Source of the DNA: Salinicola salarius
Lineage (GTDB): Bacteria > Pseudomonadota > Gammaproteobacteria > Pseudomonadales > Halomonadaceae
Reading direction: 5' to 3'
Length of the DNA: 64,000 bases
Assembly: GCF_002179555.1 (NCBI RefSeq)
Contig: NZ_NHOU01000007.1
Location: forward strand, 124,001 to 188,000
The notes under the pieces are model-generated. The model was not told the DNA's origin and searched no databases. It saw nothing but the letters and a program-made list of their open reading frames with translations. Position 1 is the stretch's first letter. Every line of letters starts with the position of its first letter. Both the position numbers and the translations under genes were made by a program. Positions 16,977-25,724 of the stretch are shown here, piece after piece.

Positions 16977-17008
16977 AGCCTAGCGCTATTGGCGCAATAG
17001 TCTAGGCT
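16977..17008. promoter_or_regulatory. 32-base palindromic hairpin
   Basis: AGCCTAG-cg-CTATTG-gcg-CAATAG-t-CTAGGCT forms two stacked perfect stems (7 and 6 bp) with a small internal bulge and a 3-base loop. It could be a terminator for unseen transcription or a protein-binding palindrome; there is no T tract. Confidence 0.5.
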
Positions 17009-17098
17009 CGGTCATGCCTTTCCAGACGATTGGCGTTCGATGGCCTCTTTTGGCTCGTCTAACGACTCACAGTGAACCTTAGGCCAAAATATGCATAG

Positions 17099-17112
17099 TT
17101 GATGTCGATCAA
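17099..17112. promoter_or_regulatory. FNR/ANR-type site TTGATgtcgATCAA
   Basis: This is a perfect TTGAT-N4-ATCAA, 27 bases before the ATG at 17140. It would overlap a -35 of the thiamine-binding gene (repression position), or act on a distant cfa promoter. The match is exact; the target is uncertain. Confidence 0.6.
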
Positions 17113-17139
17113 GTTGAAAAATCGACACAGGAGGGAAAA

Positions 17140-17442
17140 ATGCACGTCATCGTTGATCTATGTGTCGTCCCGTTAGGGGTCGGCGTATCGGTATCGCCTC
17201 ACGTGGCGGCATGCCAGCGCGTGATCGAGGCTTCGGGGCTCCATTATCGAATGCATGCCTATGGCACCAATATCGAAGGCCCGTGGGACGAGGTGATGGC
17301 CGTCGTCAAGGCCTGCCACGAGGAGGTGCATGCCATGGGCGCGCCGAGAATTACCACGACGCTGAAGATGGGAACCCGCACGGATCGGGAGCAGCGCATG
17401 GATGACAAGGTCGAGAGCGTGGAAAACCTGCGCCGAGCGTAG
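17140..17442 (+). CDS. MTH1187-family thiamine-binding protein (DUF77, YqgV-like)
   Basis: This 100-residue ferredoxin-like-fold protein begins MHVIVDLCVVPLGVGVSVSPHVAAC and contains HAYGTNIEGPWDEVMAVVKACHE and RITTTLKMGTRTDREQRMDDKV, the hallmark stretches of the MTH1187/YkoF-related family, whose members bind thiamine or its pyrimidine in the cytoplasm. GGAGGG precedes the ATG by 5 bases. It is monocistronic with a terminator at 17451. An FNR-type site lies close upstream. Confidence 0.88.
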   Translation: MHVIVDLCVVPLGVGVSVSPHVAACQRVIEASGLHYRMHAYGTNIEGPWDEVMAVVKACHEEVHAMGAPRITTTLKMGTRTDREQRMDDKVESVENLRRA

Positions 17443-17450
17443 CGTAGAAA

Positions 17451-17478
17451 GCCCCGGCGGTCGTTTGACCGGCGGGGC
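17451..17478 (+). terminator. Terminator hairpin after the thiamine-binding gene
   Basis: GCCCCGgCGGTC and GACCGgCGGGGC pair over a 4-base loop, starting 8 bases after the stop. The downstream sequence has only a weak T tract. Confidence 0.65.
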
Positions 17479-17514
17479 TCGATGATCTTGTCTGGTTGGG
17501 AACTGGGTCAGAAT

Positions 17515-17895
17515 TCAGCGACAGCGGATCGTCCAGGTGGCCTTGTAACCATCTCCTTCTTGCGTGGCGGCCTGAAGTTCGGTGTCTTCGTCGACGGTCG
17601 CGCCTTCGAGCTGGTCGTTGGCATTGGCCGCCTTGCTGGCGCCGTCTTTCGGTCCCATCATGTCCTGTTCGACGATCACGAACTCGTCACGATCCTGAGA
17701 CTCGCATTGTTCCAGGGCGCGCTCCTTGGCGTTGGCCAGTGCCTCGTCCTGATCATCGCCCAAACCGGTCACGACATAATCGGTAGTGTCCTTCTCGATC
17801 GAACTGCTGTCGCTGGCGCAGCCGGCAAGGGCGCCTAGTGTAAGCAGTCCGGCCAGGGCCATCCATACCGGGGTTCTGGTGGCTGTCTGCATCAT
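17515..17895 (-). CDS. Putative lipoprotein of unknown function
   Basis: The 126-residue precursor has a signal sequence (PVWMALAGLLTLGALAGC) and a lipobox LAGC followed by ASDSSS, so it is probably anchored in the outer membrane. The mature part contains DDQDEALANAKERALEQCESQDRDEFVIVEQ, a helix resembling the ALxxAxxxA element of small stress-related lipoproteins, an acidic linker and a final Cys near the C-terminus (TWTIRCR) that may pair with the internal Cys. ATG 17893-17895 has GGAG upstream. No specific family is recognised. Confidence 0.75.
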   Translation of the reverse strand: MMQTATRTPVWMALAGLLTLGALAGCASDSSSIEKDTTDYVVTGLGDDQDEALANAKERALEQCESQDRDEFVIVEQDMMGPKDGASKAANANDQLEGATVDEDTELQAATQEGDGYKATWTIRCR

Positions 17896-18040
17896 GTCAC
17901 TCACTCCTTGTGTCGTGGTTTCCCGCATTCATGGTGGCATCGTCCATTTGACTTGCCATTCATTCTAGACCGTGCCTGCTGATCTTCAAGCCATTGGTTA
18001 TCAAGAGGAATCCTGTCGCCATTGTGCGACGAGGGCGTTT

Positions 18041-18952
18041 TCAGCCAACGGCAGCCGACGACGCTTCCGGGGCTCTCAGCCAATTGTCGCCAGCGGAAAC
18101 GAGGTGGGCCGTAAGCGCATCGAGCAGTTCACCGCCATGGCGCCAGAAGTGCCAGTACAGCGGCACGTCCAGCGGTCGCTGCGGATCGAGGTCGACCAGG
18201 TCGCCTCGGGCCAATCCATCGGCCCCCTGGCTCTCGGGGATCAAGGCATAGCCGATACCGGCAAGCACCATGTGCAGCACGCCTTCCGACGACGGACACA
18301 GGTGATGCGGGAACGGATCCTTGAAACCATGGAAATCGAGATAGCGTTGGTGCAGACGATCGTCCGGGCCATAGAGAATGGCGGGCGCCAGTTCCAGCGC
18401 CTGATGGGTCACGCCCTCGGCGAAATGGCGATCAGCAAACCTGGGGCTGGCCATGACCCGATAACGCATGGACCCGAGCGCGCGGGCACGAGCGCCCTGT
18501 ACCGGACGTGCGGTGGCGCAGATGCAGCCGGCCACCTCGCCGTCGCGCATGCGGCGCAGCGCCACTTCCTGATCGTCCACGACCAGGTCGAGCAGGACGC
18601 CGCGTCGATGGCAGAAGTCACCCAGCGTCGGCGCCCACCAGGTCGCCAGGCTGTCGGCGTTGAGCGCCAGCCTGAGACGATGCTTGCCCTCGCCGAGTGC
18701 CGGAATCCTGTCGAGAAGATCATGCTCCAGCAGACGCACCTGCTGAGCGTGATTCAGCAGCCGCTGGCCCAGCGGGGTAGGCATTAACCGGGGCGTACGG
18801 ACCACTACCGGTTGCCCCAGTCTCGCTTCCAGCAACTTGATGCGCTGGGAGACTGCCGACTGGGTCAGATTGAGTTGCTGCGCGCCGCGGTCGAACCCAC
18901 CTTGATCGACGATGGCAGCCAAGGCCTCCAGAAGTTTGTAGTCCAGCATCAA
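18041..18952 (-). CDS. argP: LysR-type regulator ArgP
   Basis: This 303-residue LysR regulator begins MLDYKLLEALAAIVDQGGFDRGAQQLNLTQSAVSQRIK, with the diagnostic ArgP N-terminal helix-turn-helix (LNLTQSAVSQRIKLLE) and PVVVRTPRLMPTPLGQRLL. The C-terminal effector domain binds basic amino acids in the family. It is divergent from an ArgO/LysE exporter gene 89 bases away, the classic argP-argO arrangement; ArgP senses arginine and lysine and activates the exporter. The intergenic stretch is AT-rich compared with its surroundings. Confidence 0.93.
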   Translation of the reverse strand: MMLDYKLLEALAAIVDQGGFDRGAQQLNLTQSAVSQRIKLLEARLGQPVVVRTPRLMPTPLGQRLLNHAQQVRLLEHDLLDRIPALGEGKHRLRLALNADSLATWWAPTLGDFCHRRGVLLDLVVDDQEVALRRMRDGEVAGCICATARPVQGARARALGSMRYRVMASPRFADRHFAEGVTHQALELAPAILYGPDDRLHQRYLDFHGFKDPFPHHLCPSSEGVLHMVLAGIGYALIPESQGADGLARGDLVDLDPQRPLDVPLYWHFWRHGGELLDALTAHLVSAGDNWLRAPEASSAAVG

Positions 18953-19041
18953 ATTTTCTAATGCCTCATTAACATGTTCATTTTTATTAATAGTCGATTT
19001 CTCGGCATGATGCGAACCGCTGCCTTTTCGAGATCACGATA
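18953..19041. promoter_or_regulatory. argP-argO divergent control region
   Basis: These 89 bases include an AT-rich block (CTCATTAACATGTTC and TTTTTATTAATAGTCG, about 18966-18996), unlike the GC-rich surroundings. LysR-type operators are usually AT-rich and sit between the regulator and its target, so this is the probable ArgP site. No exact palindrome is claimed. Confidence 0.6.
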
Positions 19042-19665
19042 GTGGGAAATTCTCTTCTTCACGGCCTGTTGATCGGCGCCAGCTTGATCGTGGCCATCGG
19101 CGCGCAGAATGCGTTCGTCCTGCGCCAGGGCCTCCGCCGCGAGCACGGCTGGCTGGTGGCGGGCATCTGCGCGGTGTGCGATCTGCTGCTGGTCGCGTCC
19201 GGGGTGGCGGGGCTCGGGCCGCTGATCACCTCCAGCGCCGTGCTCTTGCTGCTGGCGCGATGGGGCGGCGTGGCCTGGCTCGTGTGGCAGGCGCTGGTGG
19301 CGTTCAAGCGCGTCGCCCGCCCTGAGTCCATCGCGTTGGCCGTGAACCACGTGCCCGAGACCGGCATGAGTCTCGCTAGCGCCAGGCCGGTGGTGATCGC
19401 GACGCTGGGCGTGACGCTGCTCAACCCGCATGTCTATCTGGATACGGTGGTGATGCTGGGTATCATCGGTGGCCAGCAGGCCAGTCCGGCGGGATTCGTG
19501 GCCGGGGCATCTCTGGCTTCGCTGATCTGGTTCTTCGGGCTGGTGGGGTTGGCTCACTGGCTGTCGCCGCGGCTGCAGAATCCGCGTTGGTGGCAGGGCA
19601 TCGATATCACCGTCGGGGCGATCATGCTGCTGGTCGCCTGGCAACTCGCCTCGCGAGCGCTGTGA
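19042..19665 (+). CDS. argO: LysE/ArgO-type basic amino acid exporter
   Basis: The 207-residue inner-membrane exporter has about six membrane helices. The family signature GASLIVAIGAQNAFVLRQGL is at residues 12-31, and the central LGVTLLNPHVYLDTVVMLG and C-terminal helices are typical. It exports arginine and possibly lysine under ArgP control. The start is GTG at 19042; the ribosome site is weak (GAGA), so the start is less certain than the identity. Confidence 0.92.
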   Translation: MGNSLLHGLLIGASLIVAIGAQNAFVLRQGLRREHGWLVAGICAVCDLLLVASGVAGLGPLITSSAVLLLLARWGGVAWLVWQALVAFKRVARPESIALAVNHVPETGMSLASARPVVIATLGVTLLNPHVYLDTVVMLGIIGGQQASPAGFVAGASLASLIWFFGLVGLAHWLSPRLQNPRWWQGIDITVGAIMLLVAWQLASRAL

Positions 19666-19693
19666 ACGCGGTCTCGAGCGTCTGAATCCATCA

Positions 19694-21061
19694 TTAGCCG
19701 ATCTGAATTTCACCCTTGGCGTAGCGCACGCCCTTCGCCTGGCGAGTGGCGAGGAAATAGCCCACCGAGAGCGGCCCGACACGACCCAGCAGCATCGTCA
19801 GGCCCAGCAGGAATTGCCCGGGCAGCGAGAGATCGCTGGTGATGCCGCGGGACAGCCCCACGGTGCCGAACGCGGAAACCGTCTCGAAGGCCAGATCGAG
19901 GAACGAATGGTCGCCGTCGGTGATGGTGAGGCCGAACAGCGTCAGGACGACCAGCAAAACCCCGGCCAGCGCGACGGTGATCGCCTTGATCACGGTTTCC
20001 TGAGTCATCGAGCGGCCGAAGGCCGTGGGGTGTTCGGTATTGCGGTAGAACGCCCGGGCGGTCAGCAACAGCACGACGAACGTGGTGATCTTGATGCCGC
20101 TGGCGGTGGAGCTCGAACCGCCACCGATGAACATCAGCAGCATGACGAGGAGGGTGGAGGCATCAGTGAGCGAGCCGATCTCCAGCGTGTTGAAGCCGGC
20201 CGTACGCGGCGTGACGGCCTGGAACCAGGCCGCCTGCACCTTGGTGAAGAGGTCGCCCAGCCCGCCGAGGGTGGCGGGATTGGACCACTCCAGCCCGAGC
20301 AGCATCGTGGTGGCGATCACGTTGAGCCAGAACGTGGCCAGCAGCACGACCTTGGTCTGCATGGCCAGGCGCGACCAGCGGCGGTGGCGATAAAGATCGC
20401 TCACCACCACGAAGCCGAGGCCGCCGACGATGAACATCAGCGTCACCGCGCCGTTGACCAGTGGGCTGCCCGCTTCCTGAATCAGGCTATCGGTAAAGGT
20501 CGAGAAGCCGGCGTTGTTGAATGCGGAAACGGCGTGGAAGAGACTGTGCCACAGGCCTGCCTTCAGTCCGTACTCGGGGACCCAGTGCCACGCCAGCAAC
20601 AGCGTGCCGACGCTCTCGGTGAGCAACGCGAAGGCGACGACCAGCTTGATCAGATCGCGGATGTCGCTGAAGGCGATCTCGCCCAGCGCCTCGCGGACGA
20701 GATTCTGCTGACTCAACGGCAGACGCGTTCCCAGCAGCAGGACCGTGAGGGCGGCGAAGGTCATGAATCCCAGGCCACCGATCTGGATCATCACCAGCAC
20801 CACCAGCTGGCCGACGAACGTCAGGTCCTGGCCGATATCGATCACGCTGAGGCCGGTGACGGTGACCGCGGAGGTCGCCGTGAACAGCGCTTCGTGCCAG
20901 GCCAGGGAGTGCGTTGCACTACCGGGTAGCCAGAGCAGCAGCGCGCCGAGAGCGCAGAGCAGGGCAAAGCCGATCAGCAGGATTTCCGGCGGCGACAGCC
21001 GAATGACCCCGCCATGAGGCGAGCGGCGAAAAGGTTGTTTCAGGCGTTGCCAGCGTCTCAC
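19694..21061 (-). CDS. ktrB: KtrB/TrkH-type potassium uptake channel subunit
   Basis: The 455-residue membrane protein has the four pore repeats of the Trk/Ktr/HKT superfamily, with a filter glycine in each: TVTGLS, NNAGFS, RTAGFN and GTVGLS. The length matches KtrB (about 455) rather than TrkH (about 485). It forms a K+ (Na+-dependent in known Ktr systems) uptake channel in the inner membrane. The regulatory subunit gene lies 46 bases upstream on the same strand, forming a ktrA-ktrB operon. Potassium uptake is the first response to salt upshock, fitting a halophile. Trk-type nomenclature (TrkI) is an alternative. Confidence 0.9.
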   Translation of the reverse strand: MRRWQRLKQPFRRSPHGGVIRLSPPEILLIGFALLCALGALLLWLPGSATHSLAWHEALFTATSAVTVTGLSVIDIGQDLTFVGQLVVLVMIQIGGLGFMTFAALTVLLLGTRLPLSQQNLVREALGEIAFSDIRDLIKLVVAFALLTESVGTLLLAWHWVPEYGLKAGLWHSLFHAVSAFNNAGFSTFTDSLIQEAGSPLVNGAVTLMFIVGGLGFVVVSDLYRHRRWSRLAMQTKVVLLATFWLNVIATTMLLGLEWSNPATLGGLGDLFTKVQAAWFQAVTPRTAGFNTLEIGSLTDASTLLVMLLMFIGGGSSSTASGIKITTFVVLLLTARAFYRNTEHPTAFGRSMTQETVIKAITVALAGVLLVVLTLFGLTITDGDHSFLDLAFETVSAFGTVGLSRGITSDLSLPGQFLLGLTMLLGRVGPLSVGYFLATRQAKGVRYAKGEIQIG

Positions 21062-21107
21062 GAGGGCAGCTCCGAACCGGGATCGGAGTGGGTGGGCATC
21101 GGGGAAT

Positions 21108-21764
21108 TCATATCTGCTTGCCGATCTCGCGCAGGGCCTGCAGATCGCCCATCAGGATCAGGCTGTCGCCGGTCTGCAGCGGGGTCTCGTCGGAAGGATT
21201 GTGGAGCACCTCCTGGCCACGCTTGATGGCGACCAGAAACAGCGCATCGCGATCGAGCGCGAGACTGGCGACACTGGTGGCGTTTTCGAGCAGGCGTTCG
21301 GTGGTCTCGATCTCGACGATGAACTGGCGCTCGCCCAGTCGAATGAAATCGACCATGGCATGGTAGTTGAGACTCTCCGCCACCCGCACACCGACATCGT
21401 ATTCCGGGTAGACCACGCGATCGGCACCGAGGCGCTTGAGCAGCTTGTAGTGGGAATCCGAGTCCGCCTTGGCCCAGATCTCCTTCGCGCCCAGTTCCTT
21501 GACGTGGAGCGTGCAGATCACGCTGGTCTCGACGTCGTCGTCGACAGCGATGACGACGACATCGTAGGCGTCCAGCGAGAGCTCGCCCAGCGCCTTTTCG
21601 TCAGTGAGGTCGGCGATCACGGCGTGATCGAGGATGTCCGAGAGGGCGTCGACCCGGGTGTCGTCCGAGTCGACGCCCAGCACCTGGTTCTGGTGGCGTT
21701 TCAATTCACGCGCGACGGTACTGCCGAAATAGCCCAACCCCAGAATGGCGAAGTGCCGGGACAT
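21108..21764 (-). CDS. ktrA: KtrA-type RCK regulatory subunit of potassium uptake
   Basis: The 218-residue cytoplasmic protein has a single RCK-N Rossmann domain (AILGLGYFGSTVARELKRHQ, with an acidic VLGVDSD strand end that binds nucleotide) and an RCK-C domain. One RCK unit and the length separate KtrA from two-unit TrkA. The ATG at 21762-21764 is preceded by AAGGAG 7 bases away; the frame remains open upstream but lacks a ribosome site. Octameric KtrA gates KtrB in response to ATP/ADP in known systems. Confidence 0.92.
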   Translation of the reverse strand: MSRHFAILGLGYFGSTVARELKRHQNQVLGVDSDDTRVDALSDILDHAVIADLTDEKALGELSLDAYDVVVIAVDDDVETSVICTLHVKELGAKEIWAKADSDSHYKLLKRLGADRVVYPEYDVGVRVAESLNYHAMVDFIRLGERQFIVEIETTERLLENATSVASLALDRDALFLVAIKRGQEVLHNPSDETPLQTGDSLILMGDLQALREIGKQI

Positions 21765-21982
21765 CGGAATCTCCTTGCGAAGCTCTGTCTGGAATGAAAC
21801 ACCCACCGAACGGGTTGGATCATCGTCGTGTGCCAAGCTTTGCACAAGCCCCGGCATCGCACCAACCATGAGGCGGTCGCGCATAGGCCTCGTCGACGCT
21901 ACAATCCCCCGCCGCATTGCCCGTCATCGGGACACTTCCGCCCGTCATGGGCGACTCTTTGCGCCGGATCCGGGCTTGATAG

Positions 21983-22001
21983 GGCCTGACTCGATCAGGC
22001 C
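21983..22001. promoter_or_regulatory. Hairpin in the leader of the NSS transporter gene
   Basis: GGCCTGA-ctcga-TCAGGCC is a perfect 7-bp stem ending 23 bases before the ATG. It may be a terminator of ktr-antisense reading or a leader element; there is no T tract. Confidence 0.35.
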
Positions 22002-22024
22002 TTCCACTGGAACGACGAGGAAGC

Positions 22025-23470
22025 ATGACCGCAATCGCATCACCCAAGAACCTGTGGCTGGGACGCTGGGGCTTCGTCCTGGCGGCGACCGGCTCTTCGG
22101 TAGGCCTGGGCAACATCTGGAAGTTCCCCTACATGACCGGCGAGTATGGCGGCGGGGCGTTCGTCATGGTCTATCTGCTGTGCATCGCCGCCATCGGCGT
22201 GCCGGTGATGATGACCGAGATTGCGCTGGGGCGACGCGGGCGGGGCAGCCCGATCGACGCCATCCGCCGGGTGGCGAGAGAATCCGGGCGCAGCGGCCTG
22301 TGGTCGGGGCTCGGCTGGATGGCGATGCTGTGCGGCTTCATGATCCTGTCGTTCTATGTCGTGGTCGCCGGCTGGGCGGTCTCCTATCTGTGGAAGTCGC
22401 TCAGCGGCGGCCTGAGTGCCGATAGTGTCGAAGGCATGGCGGCGATCTTCGGCGCCAACAACGCCAACCCCTGGAACCTGGGGTTCTGGAGCACGCTGGT
22501 CACGCTGGCGACGATGGCGATCGTGGGACTGGGCGTGCAGGCGGGTATCGAACGCAGCGTGCGCTGGATGATGCCGGGGCTGGTGATCATGTTGGTGATC
22601 ATGATCGTCTATGCGTTCTTTTCCGGCAGCTTCGGGGCCGGGGTGCATTTTCTGTTTGCCTTCGATCCCGGCAAGCTCACCGGACAAGCGGTACTGGCCG
22701 CGATGGGGCATGCCTTCTTCACCCTGTCGCTGGCCTCCGGCGCCATTCTGACTTATGGCGCCTATCTGCCGGCCGGCCAGTCCATCGGTCGTACCACGCT
22801 GATGGTCGCCATCTGCGATACGCTGGTGGCGTTGATGGCCGGGCTGGCGATCTTCCCGGTGATCTTCGCCAACGGCATGGACCCGGCCTCCGGCCCGGGG
22901 CTGATCTTCATGAGCCTGCCGCTGGCGTTTCAGCAGATGCCGCTGGGCGGCGTGATCGAGACGATCTTCTTCTTGATGCTCACCGTTGCCGCGCTGACAT
23001 CCGCCATCTCGATGATCGAAGCCACGGTCGCGTGGCTGAACGAAAGCCACGGCGTATCGCGTGCCAGGGCAGCCTGGGGCGTCGGTATCCTGTTGTGGGT
23101 GGTGAGCACGCTCGCCATGCTGTCGTTCAACGTCGGCGCGGACTGGAAGCTGGCGGGGCGCCACTTCTTCGACTGGCTCGACTTCCTGACCTCGCGCTTC
23201 CTGATGCCGCTGGGCGGGCTGGGAACGGCAATACTGGCCGGATTCGTGTTGCGGCGGGAGAGTCTCGAGGAGGAACTGGGGCTGCCTTCGGCGGTTCACG
23301 CGCTGTGGCGATTCGCGATCCGTTACGTCTGCCCGCTGGCCATCGTGGTGGTATTCCTGGACGCGCTCGGCGCCCTGGGGGCCGGGTTCGACTGGCGCTG
23401 GATCGCTGCCATTCTCGCCCTGGCGTTGATCGGCGAGGTCGTTGTCGGGCGCATGACGCGGCGGGCATGA
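22025..23470 (+). CDS. Sodium-dependent transporter, NSS/SNF family
   Basis: The 481-residue polytopic protein has about 11-12 membrane helices and the defining first-helix motif GSSVGLGNIWKFPYMTGEYG (residues 18-37), where Na+ and substrate are bound in LeuT. Helix 6 region GHAFFTLSLASGAILTYGAY carries the unwound segment. Bacterial members take up amino acids or related solutes with Na+. The substrate cannot be read from sequence. ATG 22025 has GAGGAAG just upstream. It is single and not part of the ktr operon. Confidence 0.92.
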   Translation: MTAIASPKNLWLGRWGFVLAATGSSVGLGNIWKFPYMTGEYGGGAFVMVYLLCIAAIGVPVMMTEIALGRRGRGSPIDAIRRVARESGRSGLWSGLGWMAMLCGFMILSFYVVVAGWAVSYLWKSLSGGLSADSVEGMAAIFGANNANPWNLGFWSTLVTLATMAIVGLGVQAGIERSVRWMMPGLVIMLVIMIVYAFFSGSFGAGVHFLFAFDPGKLTGQAVLAAMGHAFFTLSLASGAILTYGAYLPAGQSIGRTTLMVAICDTLVALMAGLAIFPVIFANGMDPASGPGLIFMSLPLAFQQMPLGGVIETIFFLMLTVAALTSAISMIEATVAWLNESHGVSRARAAWGVGILLWVVSTLAMLSFNVGADWKLAGRHFFDWLDFLTSRFLMPLGGLGTAILAGFVLRRESLEEELGLPSAVHALWRFAIRYVCPLAIVVVFLDALGALGAGFDWRWIAAILALALIGEVVVGRMTRRA

Positions 23471-23562
23471 GTCCCGTTTAGCCGGATGGGTGGCCCGCCA
23501 TCATGTCATTCAGAGCGCTGGTAGCATCTGTTCGTCAGGGTGATGAATTCAGCCAAGGCAAG

Positions 23563-23794
23563 CTTACCACTGACCGAGCATTGACTATCCTTTTGCTCGT
23601 GACTGCGAGGGGCATAGCCCCTCGCGCTCCCCGCTTTGACGCCTCGGACGGCGAAAGCCTGAACGCTTGATCGCTGAACTCGGGTCGGCGCGAAAGGGCA
23701 TCCTGCCCAACGCGCCTCTTGCGTCATCCATGACGCAAGACCCGGCTCAGCGCTCCATCGTCCAGCGCCGTCCGGAAGGCGTCATAAAGGTGGA
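23563..23794 (+). repeat. Structured intergenic element, copy 2
   Basis: Same family and orientation as 15165-15394, in the 371-base gap between the NSS gene and the SIMPL gene. It keeps the GCGAGGGGC-GCCCCTCGC hairpin and the three-way fold at 23681-23745 (arm A GGCGCG/GGGCA with TGCCC/CGCGCC; arm B TCTTGCGTCAT/ATGACGCAAGA). Flanking bases hold nothing else recognisable. Confidence 0.85.
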
Positions 23795-23841
23795 GTATTC
23801 GATGATGTGGTTTTTTGAGTCAACTGGTTTCAGATGAGTCG

Positions 23842-24663
23842 TCAGTCGTCGATTTCCCAGATGACGCTGACGCCCGCGTCGATGCTGATCTCGCCGCTGC
23901 GGTACTCGGCCGAGCTGCCGCTGCTGTCGGCCTCGGCGGCGCGCATCATCATCTGCGGCTGATAGCGGGGCGCGGTGGTTTCCTGGATATTGACGACATC
24001 GCCCAGATCCACGTCCAGCGTCTTCGCCATCATCCTGGCCTTCTGGCGCGCCCGCTCGAGCGCCTGCTCGAGCGCTCGGTCGTCGGCGGCGTTGCTGTCC
24101 TGCAGCCCGTAGCTGACACCGTCGAGGGAATCGACACCGGCGGCGGTCAGGGCGTCGAGCACGCGCGGCAGCCGGTCGAGTTCGTTCAGCGTCAACGACA
24201 CCGAGCGCTCGACCTGGGTGCGTACCTTCGGCGGCGCACTGTCTTCGCCCCGGCTGGCGGTCTGCATGTAATCGGGACGCACGCTGAGCGAGCCGGCGCG
24301 GATCTGCTTGCTGTCGACACCGGCATTTTCCAGTGTCCGTATCAGCTCGCCGGTGCGGGTTTCGAGCCGGTCCCGCGCTTCCTTGATGGCGTCGCTGTTG
24401 CCCGACGTTTCCTCTCCCTGGACCTGGGCGGGCGTTCGCTCCCACAGCCGGGCATTCAGCGTCGCCTGGTCCGGCGCGACATCGATCGTCGCGTTGGCCT
24501 GGACCTGAATCTGACGCGGTGTCTTGTCGGCGAGTGCCGGCGTGGCGAGCGTGAGCGTCGCCAGCGCGCCGGCCAGACCCAGGCCGATGGCGCGGCCGAG
24601 CGCGCCATGGCGTTTCAACGGCCGGGCGGCAACCCGTGAGTGGTTGAGCGTGGAGAGAGACAT
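23842..24663 (-). CDS. SIMPL domain (DUF541) periplasmic protein
   Basis: The 273-residue precursor has a long signal peptide (residues 24-46, ending PALADKT) and a SIMPL/DUF541 domain: RQIQVQANATIDVAPDQATLNARL, the helix AIKEARDRLETRTGELIRTLENAG, and ALEQALERARQKARMMAKTLDVDLG. E. coli YggE is the known relative, linked to oxidative stress. It is periplasmic. ATG 24661-24663 has AGAGGA upstream. It is divergent from btuF. Confidence 0.9.
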   Translation of the reverse strand: MSLSTLNHSRVAARPLKRHGALGRAIGLGLAGALATLTLATPALADKTPRQIQVQANATIDVAPDQATLNARLWERTPAQVQGEETSGNSDAIKEARDRLETRTGELIRTLENAGVDSKQIRAGSLSVRPDYMQTASRGEDSAPPKVRTQVERSVSLTLNELDRLPRVLDALTAAGVDSLDGVSYGLQDSNAADDRALEQALERARQKARMMAKTLDVDLGDVVNIQETTAPRYQPQMMMRAAEADSSGSSAEYRSGEISIDAGVSVIWEIDD

Positions 24664-24796
24664 GGCATTTCCTCTGTCGAGAAACCGGTATCGAGAAGCG
24701 TCGTTCGCGCGGAGGCGAACGTTGCATGGACGCCTGCAGCGCCATTCGGTTCCCATGCTATGCTCGCCCGCGCCATTAACCCAACCCGCCGAGTCG

Positions 24797-25720
24797 ATGA
24801 TGCGCTGTCTTTCCCTATTGCCGAGCCGATCGAGATCCGCCGTCGGTCGTCGGTCGCCAGGTTCGTTGCTGGCGCTGGCCTGCTGGCCGCTCGCCTGCGT
24901 CGCGGCCGGTGACGCCGAGACCATCAGCGTCGAGGACGCCAGCGGTCATACCGTGACGCTGGCGCAGCCGGCCGAGCGCATCATCGCGCTGGCGCCGCAT
25001 CTGGTGGAGTCGAGCTATGCCGTCGGCGCCGGCAGCCAGCTGGTCGGCGTCATCGACGGCAGCGATTTCCCGCCGGCGGCGCGGCAGATCGATCGTGTCG
25101 GCAGCTATCGCGGCATTCCGCTCGAACTGATCGTCGCCAAACGGCCCGATCTCGTGCTCGCCTGGGGAAGCGGCACGCCAGCGTCGCTGGTCGAGCAGTT
25201 GGAGCGGCTGGATATTCCCGTCTATCGCAGCGAGCCGCGCCGGCTCGGCGAGACCGCGGATGAACTGCGGGATATCGGCCGGCTCACCGGACACGCCGCG
25301 AAAGGGGAGCGCGCCGCGCAGCGTTTCGAGGCGGCGCTGGACGAGACCGCCCAACTGCTCTCGCCGCCGCCGCGGGTGTTCTACCAGTTGGGGCAGTCTC
25401 CGCTGACCACGCTGGCAGGCGGCCAGATCGTGACTCAGGTCATTCGTCATTGCGGTGGGGCGCCACTGTTCGACGACGCTCCGGTGCTGGTTCCGCAGAT
25501 CGGCTGGGAATCGCTGATCGAGGCGCAGCCGCAGGTGATTCTGGCAGCGGGCAACGACGATGGCTGGCAGGCCTTCTGGGCCAGCCACGACGAGCTGCCG
25601 GCGGTACGCGACGGCGCGCTCTACACACTGGAACCGGACGCCATCAGCCGCCCCGGGCCGCGCATGGTTCAGGCCGTGCGAGAGGTGTGCCGGGTTTTGG
25701 GCAGATACCGTAGTCGATAA
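24797..25720 (+). CDS. btuF: Vitamin B12 ABC transporter substrate-binding protein
   Basis: The 307-residue precursor has a signal segment (SLLALACWPLACVAAG) and a class III periplasmic binding fold: VTLAQPAERIIALAPHLVES, GAGSQLVGVIDGSDFPP, RPDLVLAWGSGTP. These match BtuF, which captures cobalamin in the periplasm for BtuCD. No btuC or btuD is adjacent, but cobO lies convergently next door, supporting a B12 role. There is a double ATG (24797 and 24800). No B12 riboswitch was seen in its 133-base upstream region. Other metal-chelate binding proteins remain possible. Confidence 0.82.
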   Translation: MMRCLSLLPSRSRSAVGRRSPGSLLALACWPLACVAAGDAETISVEDASGHTVTLAQPAERIIALAPHLVESSYAVGAGSQLVGVIDGSDFPPAARQIDRVGSYRGIPLELIVAKRPDLVLAWGSGTPASLVEQLERLDIPVYRSEPRRLGETADELRDIGRLTGHAAKGERAAQRFEAALDETAQLLSPPPRVFYQLGQSPLTTLAGGQIVTQVIRHCGGAPLFDDAPVLVPQIGWESLIEAQPQVILAAGNDDGWQAFWASHDELPAVRDGALYTLEPDAISRPGPRMVQAVREVCRVLGRYRSR

Positions 25721-25724
25721 TCTC

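Larger units (their letters stand above)
16719..17139. other. 421-base intergenic region between divergent cfa and thiamine-binding genes
   Basis: It contains the cfa promoter region, a strong palindromic hairpin (16977-17008) and an FNR-type site (17099-17112). No credible coding frame: the 68-codon frames on both strands here have no ribosome site and no recognisable product. Confidence 0.6.

Noticed and set aside
23747-24745. Long open frame antisense/overlapping the SIMPL gene (332 codons), and similar long frames at 42142-44166, 36400-38982 and 59785-61434
   Set aside because: Composition rich in Arg, Ala, Gln and His with no domain, each lying in another frame or on the other strand of a well-supported gene; typical shadows in GC-rich DNA.
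24664-24796. Cobalamin riboswitch before btuF
   Set aside because: No B12 box (GCCACTG/CTGCCCCCGC-like) found in the 133-base space on the plus strand.
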